DNA of 64,000 nt, from assembly GCF_029017505.1 (NCBI RefSeq), contig NZ_JAQGEI010000034.1, positions 1 to 64,000 on the forward strand, in the 5' to 3' direction. The position numbers and the translations under genes were made by a program. Numbering within the stretch: the stretch's first letter is position 1; each line of letters opens with the position of its first letter. This document shows positions 26,808-36,200 of this stretch, piece by piece. This stretch comes from Sedimenticola hydrogenitrophicus (GTDB lineage Bacteria > Pseudomonadota > Gammaproteobacteria > Chromatiales > Chromatiaceae). The notes below the pieces were generated by a model that was not told the DNA's origin, searched no databases, and was given only the letters and a program-made list of their open reading frames with translations.

Positions 26808-28945
26808 TTAGGGCCTGCCTCAGTCAGTGGCCGGTGATCGGGAATCTCCGGAAATGGGGTTGCGGATATCGGCGGGAGTTGAACCGAGAGACTGCTGTCG
26901 GCAATGCGCCACTCGCCCCGTTGACCGATGGCGGGTTCGTCACCACTGAACAGGGCATAACTGTAGCGGCCGTAATGGGGTAGTTTTCTGGCCAGGCCGG
27001 CGAGGGCGGCGGCATTGTCCGTGGTGATGTAACCGAGGGTCTGTTCGGGTGCCTGTTGTTGGGTCAGGGTCAGGGTCAGGGCAAAGGTGCCCGGTTTGCC
27101 GCTCAGCTCCAGTTCGTCGCGCCGCTGATCGAACAGGCGGGCGAAGCGGTTGTCTTTGCCGAGAATCCAGACCGGGCCGGTCTCCGGCAGCCGTTCGATG
27201 GCGCTGTCCCGGAGCAGGGTTAGACCGGGTTGCCGCTGTTGCCACTCCCTGAGCAGCTGCGTATAGGCCCGCTGCAGCTCCTCGTCGGCGGCGTCCGGTA
27301 TAACCGCATACAGCCGTTTTGCCCCGAACAGTTGCCCCAGGCTGCTGGGGGTCTCGCTGGGGTCGAGTCGCCTGAACAGGTCGAACAGGGGGTCGACGCT
27401 AACCTTCAGCGGGCGCGTCTCCGAGATGATCTCCAGTGTGGCATCGCGGCCGTTCATCTCCAGATGGTAGGGGGCCGCCTGTTCCGTGTCCGCGAAATGG
27501 ACGAAGAGTGGCACCTTGAGCCGGTAGGGCTCATCCGGCTGGGTCTGCTCGATCTGGATTCGCAGGCGATAGTTCTGGCCAGTGAGCGCCGACTCGGCGG
27601 AGACAAGCTTCAGGATGGGCGCCCCGGTCCGTGTCAGCCACTGGTCGAAAAAACCCCCGAGCTTTTTCCCCGAGACCGCTTCAAAGGTATCCCGCAATGC
27701 GTCGAAGCCGGCAGCGCGGAATCGATAATCACGGTAGAACTGCCGCAGGCCCTGGAGGAACAGCGGGTCGCCCAGCTCCATTCGCAGCATGTGAAACAGC
27801 ATCAGGGTCTTGCCGTATCCCACGGACTGGCTGATCTGGCCGTGATTACCGCGAAACCGGGAAAGCGGGAAGTCATCCTGGCGTGCCACATAGTGGCTGT
27901 AGTTCTGCAGCGTGGTTCGGCGGTAACCGGCCCCCTCGCCCTGTTGCTCCTTGAGCAGATGGTCCGCCAGATAGGTGGTCAGCCCCTCGCTCCAGTTGCC
28001 CGATGCAGGATCCACGTAGACGCCATTGCCCCACCAGTTGTGCAGCACTTCATGGGGGTAGGAGGTGTGGATGATAAAGGGGAGCTGGATGACCCGGGGT
28101 CCCAGCAGGGTAAAGGAGGGCATGCCGTAGCCACTCTCCCAGAAGTTCTCCACCAGGGCGAATTTGCCATAGGGGTAGGGGCCCAGCAGCTTTTCATAGA
28201 GCGAAAGATACTTTCCGGTGGCCTGCAGGTAACGTTCGGCCAGCGCGGGGTCGGGTCGCTGCAGATAGACCTCTGCAAGAGGTCCCGGTCCCGGCTGCTG
28301 ATAGTAATGGTAGGGATAGGCGATCAGGTAGATCTCCTCCTGGGGTTGGAGCTCCTGCCAGCCGTTGTGGCCGGCGAGCGGGCTTCCCTGGCTGACCGAT
28401 CGCCAGCGCTCCGGCAGCTGGATCTGCAACTGAAAGCTGACCGTTGAGTGGCCGATCTGGGGATACCAGTAACTGTTGCCCGCCAGAAACACCCCGTCTG
28501 TCGATATGAGTCCGGGCGTCGATTGAAGTGGGCTGCCACGCTCCCCGCCGCTGGCCAACGGGTGCCTGATGATGCCGTGGTAAGCGACCGAAAAGCTCTT
28601 TCTGGGGATGGATGTCTGAATCCGGTAACGTCGCAACGGCACCGGGCCTTGCAGCCTCTCCATGCTGGCCAGATGGGCATCCCGGTCGACCAGGCGGGGT
28701 GTCAGGTCGGCATGCAGCAGGAACTCCACCTCGCGTTGCGCACTGGGCAGGCTGATTTGGTCGGTGGCAGTCAGGCGTCCCTGGTCGGGTTGGATCTCGA
28801 CCTGCAGTTGATGATGCACTGGCTGATTTGCGTCAATGGAAAAGGCCGGGGTTGCACCGAAAAGCAGCAGAAGGAGTGCCAACCGTCTGATAACATGGCC
28901 CCTGTGGATTCCAAAGGCGGGTTGGATGCGGAGTATGAATCGCAA
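26768..28945 (-). CDS. M1-family (gluzincin) peptidase-like protein, secreted
   Basis: The 725-residue protein starts at TTG 28945 with a good GAGGAAG upstream. A signal peptide (RLALLLLLFGATPAFS) ends near residue 36. The zinc site is intact: His298-Glu299-x-x-His302 in HEVLHNWWGNG, with Glu320 in NWSEGLTTYL, the HEXXH-x18-E pattern of M1 peptidases. A Tyr further on (SVGYGKTLMLFHML) fits the catalytic helix. The familiar GAMEN motif is represented only by GMPS near 274, so a strict aminopeptidase role is doubtful. The final ~13 residues (from NSTLSDWNYLPGL) are encoded by the inverted end of the family B repeat. Confidence 0.85.
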   Translation of the reverse strand: MRFILRIQPAFGIHRGHVIRRLALLLLLFGATPAFSIDANQPVHHQLQVEIQPDQGRLTATDQISLPSAQREVEFLLHADLTPRLVDRDAHLASMERLQGPVPLRRYRIQTSIPRKSFSVAYHGIIRHPLASGGERGSPLQSTPGLISTDGVFLAGNSYWYPQIGHSTVSFQLQIQLPERWRSVSQGSPLAGHNGWQELQPQEEIYLIAYPYHYYQQPGPGPLAEVYLQRPDPALAERYLQATGKYLSLYEKLLGPYPYGKFALVENFWESGYGMPSFTLLGPRVIQLPFIIHTSYPHEVLHNWWGNGVYVDPASGNWSEGLTTYLADHLLKEQQGEGAGYRRTTLQNYSHYVARQDDFPLSRFRGNHGQISQSVGYGKTLMLFHMLRMELGDPLFLQGLRQFYRDYRFRAAGFDALRDTFEAVSGKKLGGFFDQWLTRTGAPILKLVSAESALTGQNYRLRIQIEQTQPDEPYRLKVPLFVHFADTEQAAPYHLEMNGRDATLEIISETRPLKVSVDPLFDLFRRLDPSETPSSLGQLFGAKRLYAVIPDAADEELQRAYTQLLREWQQRQPGLTLLRDSAIERLPETGPVWILGKDNRFARLFDQRRDELELSGKPGTFALTLTLTQQQAPEQTLGYITTDNAAALAGLARKLPHYGRYSYALFSGDEPAIGQRGEWRIADSSLSVQLPPISATPFPEIPDHRPLTEAGPNSTLSDWNYLPGL

Positions 28946-29005
28946 TTTGTCTTCCTCTGTTGAATCAGTCTGAGTATTTTTTGTCAGATCGCATGTCTTG
29001 TAGTT

Positions 29006-29170
29006 TTAGGGCTCGCGAAGGAATAATTTCGTAGTACCGAGGGCGTTCCTGGGCCACGCTGGCAAGGCACGCTTTGCAGGCAATGGCCGTTCCCTTGCCA
29101 AAAAGCGTAACACGGCCAGCGTGACCCAGGAACGACCGAATACAGGAACTTATTCTTTCGCGAGCCCTTA
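29006..29170. mobile_element. MITE family A, fullest copy (165 bp)
   Basis: The 21-bp terminal inverted repeats at 29006-29026 and 29150-29170 match at 19 of 21 positions (GGGCTCGCGAA and GAATAA cores), with TA at the outer ends. The interior is itself palindromic (GTTCCTGGG...CCCAGGAAC) and contains GGCAATGGCC. No open frame of note. It ends 11 bases before the ChaN-like start codon. Confidence 0.8.
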
Positions 29171-29181
29171 GAGAGCCGGTT

Positions 29182-30381
29182 ATGGTTATAACACGATACC
29201 CCCTGTTTCTTCCTCTGCTCTTCTCTGCGCTGTTTTTGGTCGCCTGTGGAAATACCGTGATGACTCATCGTGACGCCAGTGGGCACGCCAATCCTTCGGA
29301 TCGACAAGCAACGGAAGCGGCGGAGACCCGGCCGGTAGTTGCCGCTGTGCTGGATCTGCAGCAAATCCACGGTATGGAGGTATTGACGCCCGTCCTGACG
29401 ACTCGACGCGTGGTCTATGTCGGGGAGACGCATGATGAGTATGCACACCACAAAGCCCAACTGGCCGTCATCGAGGCACTGCATGCGACCGGTGCCGATT
29501 TGGCGATCGGCATGGAGATGTTCCAGCAGCCCTATCAGCCCTACCTGGATGACTACATCGCAGGAAAAATAACCGAAGCGGAGATGCTGCGTAAGACCGA
29601 GTGGTATGAGCGCTGGGTCTACGATTATCGCTATTACCAGCCAATCCTGAAATTTGCCCGGGAAAAAGGCATTCCCGTGATCGCCCTTAATATCTCGCGA
29701 GAGATCACCGGACGAGTTTCACGCGAGGGCATGGAGTCGCTCAGTGAACAGGAACGGGATCAGATTCCGGCGGATATCGATTATTCGGACCAGGCCTATA
29801 CAGAGCGCCTGAAAAAGATATTCGCTCAGCACGGCGAGGAGACGAGCAGGAGTTTTGAACGCTTCCTGCAGGTGCAGCTGCTGTGGGATGAGGGTATGGC
29901 CGAGCGGGCGGCATCCTTTCTGGAGGAGCACCCGCGCAAACAGTTGGTGATCCTGGCCGGCAGTGGACACCTGATGCATAGCTCGGGTATACCAAATCGG
30001 GTAAAGCGGCGTCAGCAGGTGACATCGGCCATTGTGCTACCCGGCGGTGGCCTCAATATCGAACCGGGTATCGCCGATTTTGTAGTGTTTCCTCAAGCGG
30101 CCAAGTTGCCACCGGCGGCGGTCATCGGGGTGTTCATGGAGCGGTCGGAACAGGGCGTGCTGGTCAGCGAGGTGGTCAAGGCGAGTGCGGCGGAGCGGGG
30201 CGGGGTGAAACCTGACGATATCATCCTCGCCCTTGATGGGACGAGGGTTGCCTCACCCACCGACCTGCGGATTGAACTACTCGGGAAAAATCCGGGGGAT
30301 GGTGTCAGGCTGACACTGCTGCGACGACGGCTACTGTTCGAAGACCAAAGGTTGGACGTGGATCTGATCCTGGGGCAATAA
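29182..30381 (+). CDS. ChaN-family lipoprotein with C-terminal PDZ domain
   Basis: The 399-residue protein has a lipoprotein signal peptide (LFSALFLVACG, lipidation Cys at about 22). A ChaN/DUF399-type domain covers about 70-285 (VVYVGETHDEYAHHKAQLAVIEAL, GMEMFQQPYQPYLDDYIAGKI, ILAGSGHLMHSSGIPNR). ChaN homologues bind heme at the outer membrane. A PDZ domain follows at about 305-385 (GVLVSEVVKASAAERGGVKPDDIILALDG). The fusion suggests a scaffold or peptide-binding role in addition to heme. A GAGAG precedes the ATG. Promoter signals must lie within or beyond the MITE that ends 11 bases upstream. Confidence 0.87.
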   Translation: MVITRYPLFLPLLFSALFLVACGNTVMTHRDASGHANPSDRQATEAAETRPVVAAVLDLQQIHGMEVLTPVLTTRRVVYVGETHDEYAHHKAQLAVIEALHATGADLAIGMEMFQQPYQPYLDDYIAGKITEAEMLRKTEWYERWVYDYRYYQPILKFAREKGIPVIALNISREITGRVSREGMESLSEQERDQIPADIDYSDQAYTERLKKIFAQHGEETSRSFERFLQVQLLWDEGMAERAASFLEEHPRKQLVILAGSGHLMHSSGIPNRVKRRQQVTSAIVLPGGGLNIEPGIADFVVFPQAAKLPPAAVIGVFMERSEQGVLVSEVVKASAAERGGVKPDDIILALDGTRVASPTDLRIELLGKNPGDGVRLTLLRRRLLFEDQRLDVDLILGQ

Positions 30382-30499
30382 CCCAATCTGGTCGACCGGG
30401 CACGGCGACGCGGGGTTGGAGAATCGACGCCAATTCCTGCGGACCACGGGCGCCCTCTGGGAACGACAGCGTCCAGAAACAGCGGTTTACTCAAAGCAC

Positions 30500-30530
30500 T
30501 CACCGGAAGCGCAGGGCGCGCTCCCGGTGA
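30500..30530. terminator. Stable hairpin between convergent ChaN-like and csp genes
   Basis: TCACCGG-aagcgc pairs with gcgctc-CCGGTGA, a 13-bp stem with one mismatch and a 5-base loop. It lies between the convergent gene ends at 30381 and 30559. A T-rich run follows on the plus strand after nine bases, so intrinsic termination is possible but not ideal. Confidence 0.5.
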
Positions 30531-30558
30531 ATTGAACCTTTTTCTTATGCCGGGTAGC

Positions 30559-30768
30559 TTAGACGATGGTTACGTTTTCAGCCTGGGGACCTTTTTGACC
30601 TTGGGTCACTTCAAAGGTGACCTTCTGACCTTCGGCCAACGTGCGACGACCAGTGCCATTGATTGCACGGAAGTGAACGAAAACATCAGAACCGCCTTCG
30701 CGCTCAATGAAACCAAATCCCTTGTCATCGTTAAACCATTTAACGACACCGGTAACTAAATCAGACAT
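30559..30768 (-). CDS. Cold shock domain protein (CspA family)
   Basis: This 69-residue single cold-shock domain (OB fold) binds single-stranded RNA/DNA. Both RNA-binding motifs are intact: RNP1 KGFGFI and RNP2 VFVHF. Start [14 protein letters not shown] has GAGGG just upstream. The following 388-base intergenic region, reading toward the LysR gene, is unusually AT-rich, as expected if a long cold-shock leader is transcribed. Which paralogue (A, C, D, E) cannot be told. Confidence 0.94.
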   Translation of the reverse strand: MSDLVTGVVKWFNDDKGFGFIEREGGSDVFVHFRAINGTGRRTLAEGQKVTFEVTQGQKGPQAENVTIV

Positions 30769-31156
30769 ATAACCCTCGTACTATATATAACAGTGCCAAA
30801 TATATCGGCATTACAAAAAACACTGGCCCTACTTAACATGTTGCCGGTGTATTATTACGCGTCCATCTATCCAGTCAGATAGATGAAAAAAAATACCAAT
30901 AACCAGTGGGATCCTTTTCCATCTACCCGATAACCAGTGTCAAGTACGAGTCTGAACTCTACGCTGACAGGTTTATCGTTCAATATCAGATTCAGAAACC
31001 TGTGTTAACTCACTTCATTCTCCACGGGGTTTGTTCACTAGTCAAGAACAAAATATAGACAGCGGAGCACCTCGCGACGACCCCTGGGGTCAGGTGGTAT
31101 TGGATTGATAATGTCATTTATTTACAAATGCTTACGCGGTGAATGAGTGTGTCTGT
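30769..31156. other. AT-rich intergenic region upstream of csp gene
   Basis: The 388 bases hold no plausible gene. Features seen are an IR ATCTATCC...CAGATAGAT near 30865-30884 and a palindrome GACCCCTGGGGTC at 31079-31091. The region should include the csp promoter and leader (minus strand) and the end of the LysR transcript. Confidence 0.4.
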
Positions 31157-32107
31157 TCAGAGGGCATTGGCGATGGTTTCGTCATCCCCGGTATCCTCAT
31201 AACAGGCCTCCATCATGTCAATAAACCGTTTCGCCTGAGGGGAGAGGTATTTGCCGCGGCGCAGCACGATGCCGTAAGTGCGTTTGGGAAAATATTCGTT
31301 CAGTGGGATTTTTACCAATTTCTCTTCACCAGTCAGGCAGACGTCGGTGACAATGGAGATGCCCATACCGAGCTCGACATATTTTTTGATCACTTCCCAG
31401 CCGCCGGCTTCCAGACCGGTCTTGAACTTGAGTTCATGCTGGCGGAATACCAGATCCACCATGCGCCAGGTGGTCAGACTGGGTGGCGGGAGTATCAGGC
31501 CATAGGGCGCGATGTCCTTCAGCGTAACAGTCTGTTTCTTCGCCAGGGGATGCCCTATGGGGACGATCAGTTCCGGAGAGTAGGTGACCAGCGGTTTGTA
31601 GATAATGTCATCCGGCACATCCAGCATCGAGCCGACGGCAAAATCTGCCTCGTCGGCCCGTAATCGGGACAACCCGTCACGCCCACCGGTCACATTGTGC
31701 AGCTTGACCCGGATCTTTGGGTGCTGCTCCATGAACTGCTTCAGCGGTTCAGGCAATACATACAGGATGGTGGACTCACCTGCCGCAATATTCAGATCAC
31801 CGGCCTCCAGTAGCCCCTGCTGGGCAATGAAGGTCTCATGCAGCTTGTCCATCCCCTCAACCAGCGGCTGCGAGAGTTTGAACAGGATTTTTCCTTCCGG
31901 GGTGAGGCGGATCTTGGGACCGCGGCGCTCGAACAGCACGGTTTCCAGTTCCCGTTCAAGTGCCTGAATCTGCAGCGAGACTGTCGGCTGACTGAGAAAA
32001 ACCTTGTCGGCGGCTTCGCTGATGCTACCTGTCCTGGCGGCGTGGCAAAAAGCGCGTAATTGCTTGAGTCTGTTCTGTTTGTAGTAGATCGGCGCGGGTG
32101 ATGCCAT
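31157..32107 (-). CDS. LysR-family transcriptional regulator (CysB-like)
   Basis: The 316-residue regulator has an N-terminal helix-turn-helix (LKQLRAFCHAARTGSISEAADKVFLSQPTVSLQIQALERELE, about 14-55) and a periplasmic-binding-like effector domain (AAGESTILYVLPEPLKQFMEQHP onward). It is divergent from rnfB with 228 bases between, and a 9-bp inverted repeat GTTTCAAGT/ACTTGAAAC lies in that gap. Position suggests control of the Rnf/PFOR cluster, perhaps in response to a sulfur or redox metabolite. The effector is unknown. Confidence 0.9.
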   Translation of the reverse strand: MASPAPIYYKQNRLKQLRAFCHAARTGSISEAADKVFLSQPTVSLQIQALERELETVLFERRGPKIRLTPEGKILFKLSQPLVEGMDKLHETFIAQQGLLEAGDLNIAAGESTILYVLPEPLKQFMEQHPKIRVKLHNVTGGRDGLSRLRADEADFAVGSMLDVPDDIIYKPLVTYSPELIVPIGHPLAKKQTVTLKDIAPYGLILPPPSLTTWRMVDLVFRQHELKFKTGLEAGGWEVIKKYVELGMGISIVTDVCLTGEEKLVKIPLNEYFPKRTYGIVLRRGKYLSPQAKRFIDMMEACYEDTGDDETIANAL

Positions 32108-32221
32108 GGTGCTCTCTGGTTACTATATTGCTGAAGTTAATAGTAAGCATTGAAATAATTGGCCTGTCAAATACCACAATTTCCTCTACACTTTGCTGCA
32201 CTTGCGATAATGAGCGCGATG

Positions 32222-32284
32222 GTTTCAAGTGAAATGGATTTAACGTGATGAATATAAAGGGAAAAAAATGGTATAACTTGAAAC
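32222..32284. promoter_or_regulatory. Inverted repeat GTTTCAAGT...ACTTGAAAC between lysR and rnfB
   Basis: Perfect 9-bp arms lie at 32222-32230 and 32276-32284, 45 bases apart, within the divergent control region. LysR proteins often contact two separated half-sites, so this is a candidate operator pair. The right arm lies about 52 bases before the rnfB start. Confidence 0.4.
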
Positions 32285-32335
32285 AGTCATAATTTTATAC
32301 GGCGATGAATTGTTGTCTGCTTGGGGGCCGAATAA

Positions 32336-33211
32336 ATGACCGATATCACCAGCATAGCCCTTTCCGTTGGTTTTATGGCCGTACTCGGCTCCATACTCGC
32401 CTCCATCCTGGTGCTGGCCAATAAGCGCCTGTTTGTCTACGAAGACCCCCGTATCGATGATGTGGAAGATCTCCTGCCCCGCGCCAATTGCGGTGCCTGC
32501 GGCAGTCCCGGGTGTCGTCCATTCGCCGAAGGTTTGATTGACGGCACTTATGAACCCGCCCAGTGTACTGTCAATGCCAAAGAGACCAATGAGCTGATCG
32601 CCAACTACCTGGGTGTGGACCTGGGTGCGCAGGAGAAGCGTGTTGCACGGCTCGCCTGTGCCGGTGGTAGCCATGTCGCTTTCATCCGCGCCAGCTATGC
32701 CGGCATGAGTTCCTGTCGTGCCGCCGCGCTGGTTTCCGGTGGCGGGAAGGGCTGCTCCTGGGGGTGTCTGGGGATGGGTGATTGCGCCGTCGTCTGCGAT
32801 TTCGATGCCATCAGCATGAATAAATACGGTCTGCCGGTGGTGAACGAAGATCGTTGCACCGCCTGTAATGATTGTGTCGAGGTCTGCCCCAAGGATTTGT
32901 TTGAACTTCACTCGGTCAACGAACAGTTGTTCGTTGCCTGCAAAAACCTGGAAAAGGGCGAAGAGGCGGAGAGCCAGTGCGAGGTGATCTGCACCGCTTG
33001 CGAACGTTGTGCAGTGGATTCGCCGGAAGGGCTGATCGACATCAGAAATAACCTGGCGGTGGTCGATTACCGCAAAAACGATCTGGCATCCAAGGTGGCG
33101 ATTGAGCGCTGTCCGACGGGCGCCATCGTCTGGTTTGACAAGCAGGGCGGTTATCAAGTGGGTAAAGACGCCAAGAAGATTATCCGCAAAGAGATGCTGC
33201 CCATAGGGTAG
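32336..33211 (+). CDS. rnfB: Rnf complex iron-sulfur subunit RnfB (long form)
   Basis: The 291-residue ferredoxin-like subunit has an N-terminal membrane anchor at about 7-28. A 4Fe-4S domain follows with Cys52, Cys55, Cys60 and Cys77 (NCGACGSPGC). Further cysteine motifs are GCSWGCLGMGDCAVVC near 143, CTACNDCVEVCP near 180 and CTACERC near 222. This is longer than the enterobacterial RsxB (about 190 residues) and carries extra cluster motifs, closer to Rnf of anaerobes. It would accept electrons from ferredoxin for the membrane complex encoded 5.6 kb downstream. It is separated from the other rnf genes by PFOR and tpx. Confidence 0.9.
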   Translation: MTDITSIALSVGFMAVLGSILASILVLANKRLFVYEDPRIDDVEDLLPRANCGACGSPGCRPFAEGLIDGTYEPAQCTVNAKETNELIANYLGVDLGAQEKRVARLACAGGSHVAFIRASYAGMSSCRAAALVSGGGKGCSWGCLGMGDCAVVCDFDAISMNKYGLPVVNEDRCTACNDCVEVCPKDLFELHSVNEQLFVACKNLEKGEEAESQCEVICTACERCAVDSPEGLIDIRNNLAVVDYRKNDLASKVAIERCPTGAIVWFDKQGGYQVGKDAKKIIRKEMLPIG

Positions 33212-33280
33212 TGAAGGTTTCATCTGTTGGGCTGCCTACAGCGATGGCGATCCCGAAATGTAAAAGAAGAGGAAGTGTTC

Positions 33281-36200
33281 ATGTTCGGTAAGAAAGAGCA
33301 AAAGCAGTTTAAGTATCCTGGTATCCGCATGGCGATGGATGGCAACACCGCTGTCATCATGTGTGAGCGGGAGGCCTCTGACGCTGCCGGTGCTTACCCC
33401 ATTACCCCCTCCACCCAGATGGGTGAGTACTGGGCGGAAGAGGTGGCCCAGGGGCACATCAACGTCTCCGGCAAACCGCTGGTATTCGTGGAGCCAGAAT
33501 CCGAACATGCCGCCGCGGCGGTCACCGCCGGTATGTCCATGACCGGCCTGCGCGCCACCAACTTCTCCTCCGCCCAGGGCGTGGCATTCATGCATGAGTC
33601 GCTCTATGCGGCGGTGGGCAAGCGTCTGCCCTATTTGCTGAATATCGGCACCCGCGCCATTACCAAGGCGTCGCTCAATGTGCATTGCGCCCATGATGAT
33701 TACCACTGCATGGACGATACCGGTTTCTTCCAGATGTTCGGTGCCAATGCCCAGGAGGCGGCGGACCTGAACCTGATCGGTCGCAAAATCGCCGAGCTGA
33801 GCCTGACCCCGGCGGCGGTGGCCCAGGATGGCTTCCTCACCACCCACCTGATCGAACCGGTGATGGTGCCCGAGCGCGAGCTGATCGAGGAGTTCTGCGG
33901 CCGCCCGGACGACATCATCGAATGCCCGACACCGGCGCAGAAGATGATCTACGGCGAGAAGCGTCGCCGCGTCCCCGAGATCTGGGACGTGGACAACCCC
34001 ATGCTCTCCGGTTCGGTGCAGAACCAGGACGCCTACATGCAGGCAGTGGCCGCCCAGCGTCCCTATTTCTTTGACCATATCTCCAGCATCGCCGACCAGG
34101 TGATGGACGAGTATTACGAATTGACCGGTCGTCGTTATCACCGGGTCGGCCAGTACCGCATGGACGATGCCGAGTACGTTATTGCCGGGCAGGGTTCGAT
34201 GATCGTGCAGGCCCAAGTGGTGGCCGATTATCTGCGCGAAACCCGCAAGCTCAAGGTAGGTGTACTCAACCTGACCATGTACCGCCCGTTCCCCGGCGAC
34301 CTGATCGGCAAGGTGCTGAAGGGACGCAAGGGCGTAGTGGTGCTGGAGCGTACCGATCAGCCGCTGGCGGAAGATCTGCCGCTGATCCGCGAGATCCGTG
34401 CCTCGCTGACCAAATGTATCGAAAACGGCGTCACCTCGGGCGATGCCCCATACCCGAAATATGCCTCTTATAAGTCGGGCCAGGCGCCAGCACTCTATTC
34501 CGGTTCCTACGGTCTGGGCTCGCGTGACCTGCAGCCTGAAGGACTGGTTGGTGCCATCGAGAACATGCTGCCGGACGGCAAAAAACGCCGTTTTTTCTAC
34601 CTGGGTGTGGATTTTGTTCGAGAGGCGACCGACCCCAAGGCGGAGATCCGTCAGCAAGCGCTGCTGGAGGCCTATCCCCATATCGGCGAGATGGCCATCC
34701 GTGGCAGCGAGAATCCCGATCTGCTGCCCAAGGGCGCGATTACCGTGCGCATGCACTCGGTGGGTGGTTGGGGTGCCATCACCACCGGCAAGAACCTGGC
34801 CATGACCCTGTATGATCTGCTCGGTTACGACATCCGCGCCAATCCCAAGTACGGTTCCGAGAAGAAGGGGCAGCCCACCACTTACTATCTCTCGGCGGCG
34901 CCGGAGCCGATCCGCCTGAACTGCGAATACCATTTTGTGGATGTGGTGCTCTCCCCCGATCCCAATGTGTTCCTGCACTCCAACCCGCTGTACGGATTGA
35001 AAGAGGGCGGTTTCTTCATTATCCAGAGCCATCTGGAGACCGAGCAGGAGGTGTGGGCGCAGATCCCGGTGATGTATCAGAAGTACATCGTCGATCACAA
35101 TATCCACGTCTATTTCGTCGACGGCTTCAAGATCGCCAAGGAGGAGGCCTCCAATGCGGAGCTGCAGTTCCGCATGCAGGGCAACGCCTTCCAGGGCGCC
35201 TTCTTTGCGGCATCACCCCTGCTGGAGCGGGCGCACCTGACCGAGCAAGGCCTGTTCGACGCCATCGAGACGCAGCTGCGCGACAAATTCGGCGGCAAGG
35301 GCGAGCGCGTGGTTGCCGACAACCTGCGGGTGGTGCGGCGCGGTTTCGACGAGATCCGCGAGATCTCCGACAAGCCGGTCGGCCTGACCCAGCAGGATAT
35401 CCGCAAGGCGGCGAAGATTCCGGTCATGTTGCAGGCGCTGCCCCAGGGTGACGGCAAGCTCTCCGACGTACACGCCTTCTGGGAGCGGACCGGCTCCTTC
35501 TATCTGAGCGGCAAGGGCTCGGAAAACCTGGTCGACCCGTTCATGGCCACCAGCCTGATCCCGGCCGCCACCGGTATCTTCCGCGACATGACCCAGATCC
35601 GCTTCGACTATCCGAAGTTCATCACCGAGAACTGTACCGCCTGCGGCGACTGTTACACCGCCTGTCCCGACAGCGCCATCCCGGGCCTGGTGAATACCAT
35701 CAGCGACATTTTCAATACCGCCATCGAGCGCATCGAGAAGAAGGGCACGCCGACCCTCTACCTGCGGCGTGAAACCCGCAACGTGGAGAAGAAACTGCGC
35801 GCCCTGATCGATGCCCAGGGCGAGGCGTCGGTGGTTTCCAGACTGCTGGATCAGGCAGTGCTGGAGGTACTGGCCGAGTCGGAACTGGATGAACAGAAAA
35901 AGGCCGGTCTGGAGCGCGAGTTCGGACTGTTCCTGGAGTCCGTCGGCGGTTTCGAGTTCTCCGTCACCAAGCCCTATTACAGTAACCGGGAGAAGAAAAA
36001 CAAAGGCTCTGGCGGTCTCTTCTCCATCACCGTCAACCCCTACACCTGCAAGGGCTGCATGGAGTGTGTGGATGTCTGCGACGACGGCGCGCTGGTGGTC
36101 GAGCTGCAGACCGAGCAGGCGGTCGAGAAGCTGCAGCGCGACTGGAAATTCTGGATGGATCTGCCCACCACCAACCCGGACTTCGTCCGCATCGATGACC

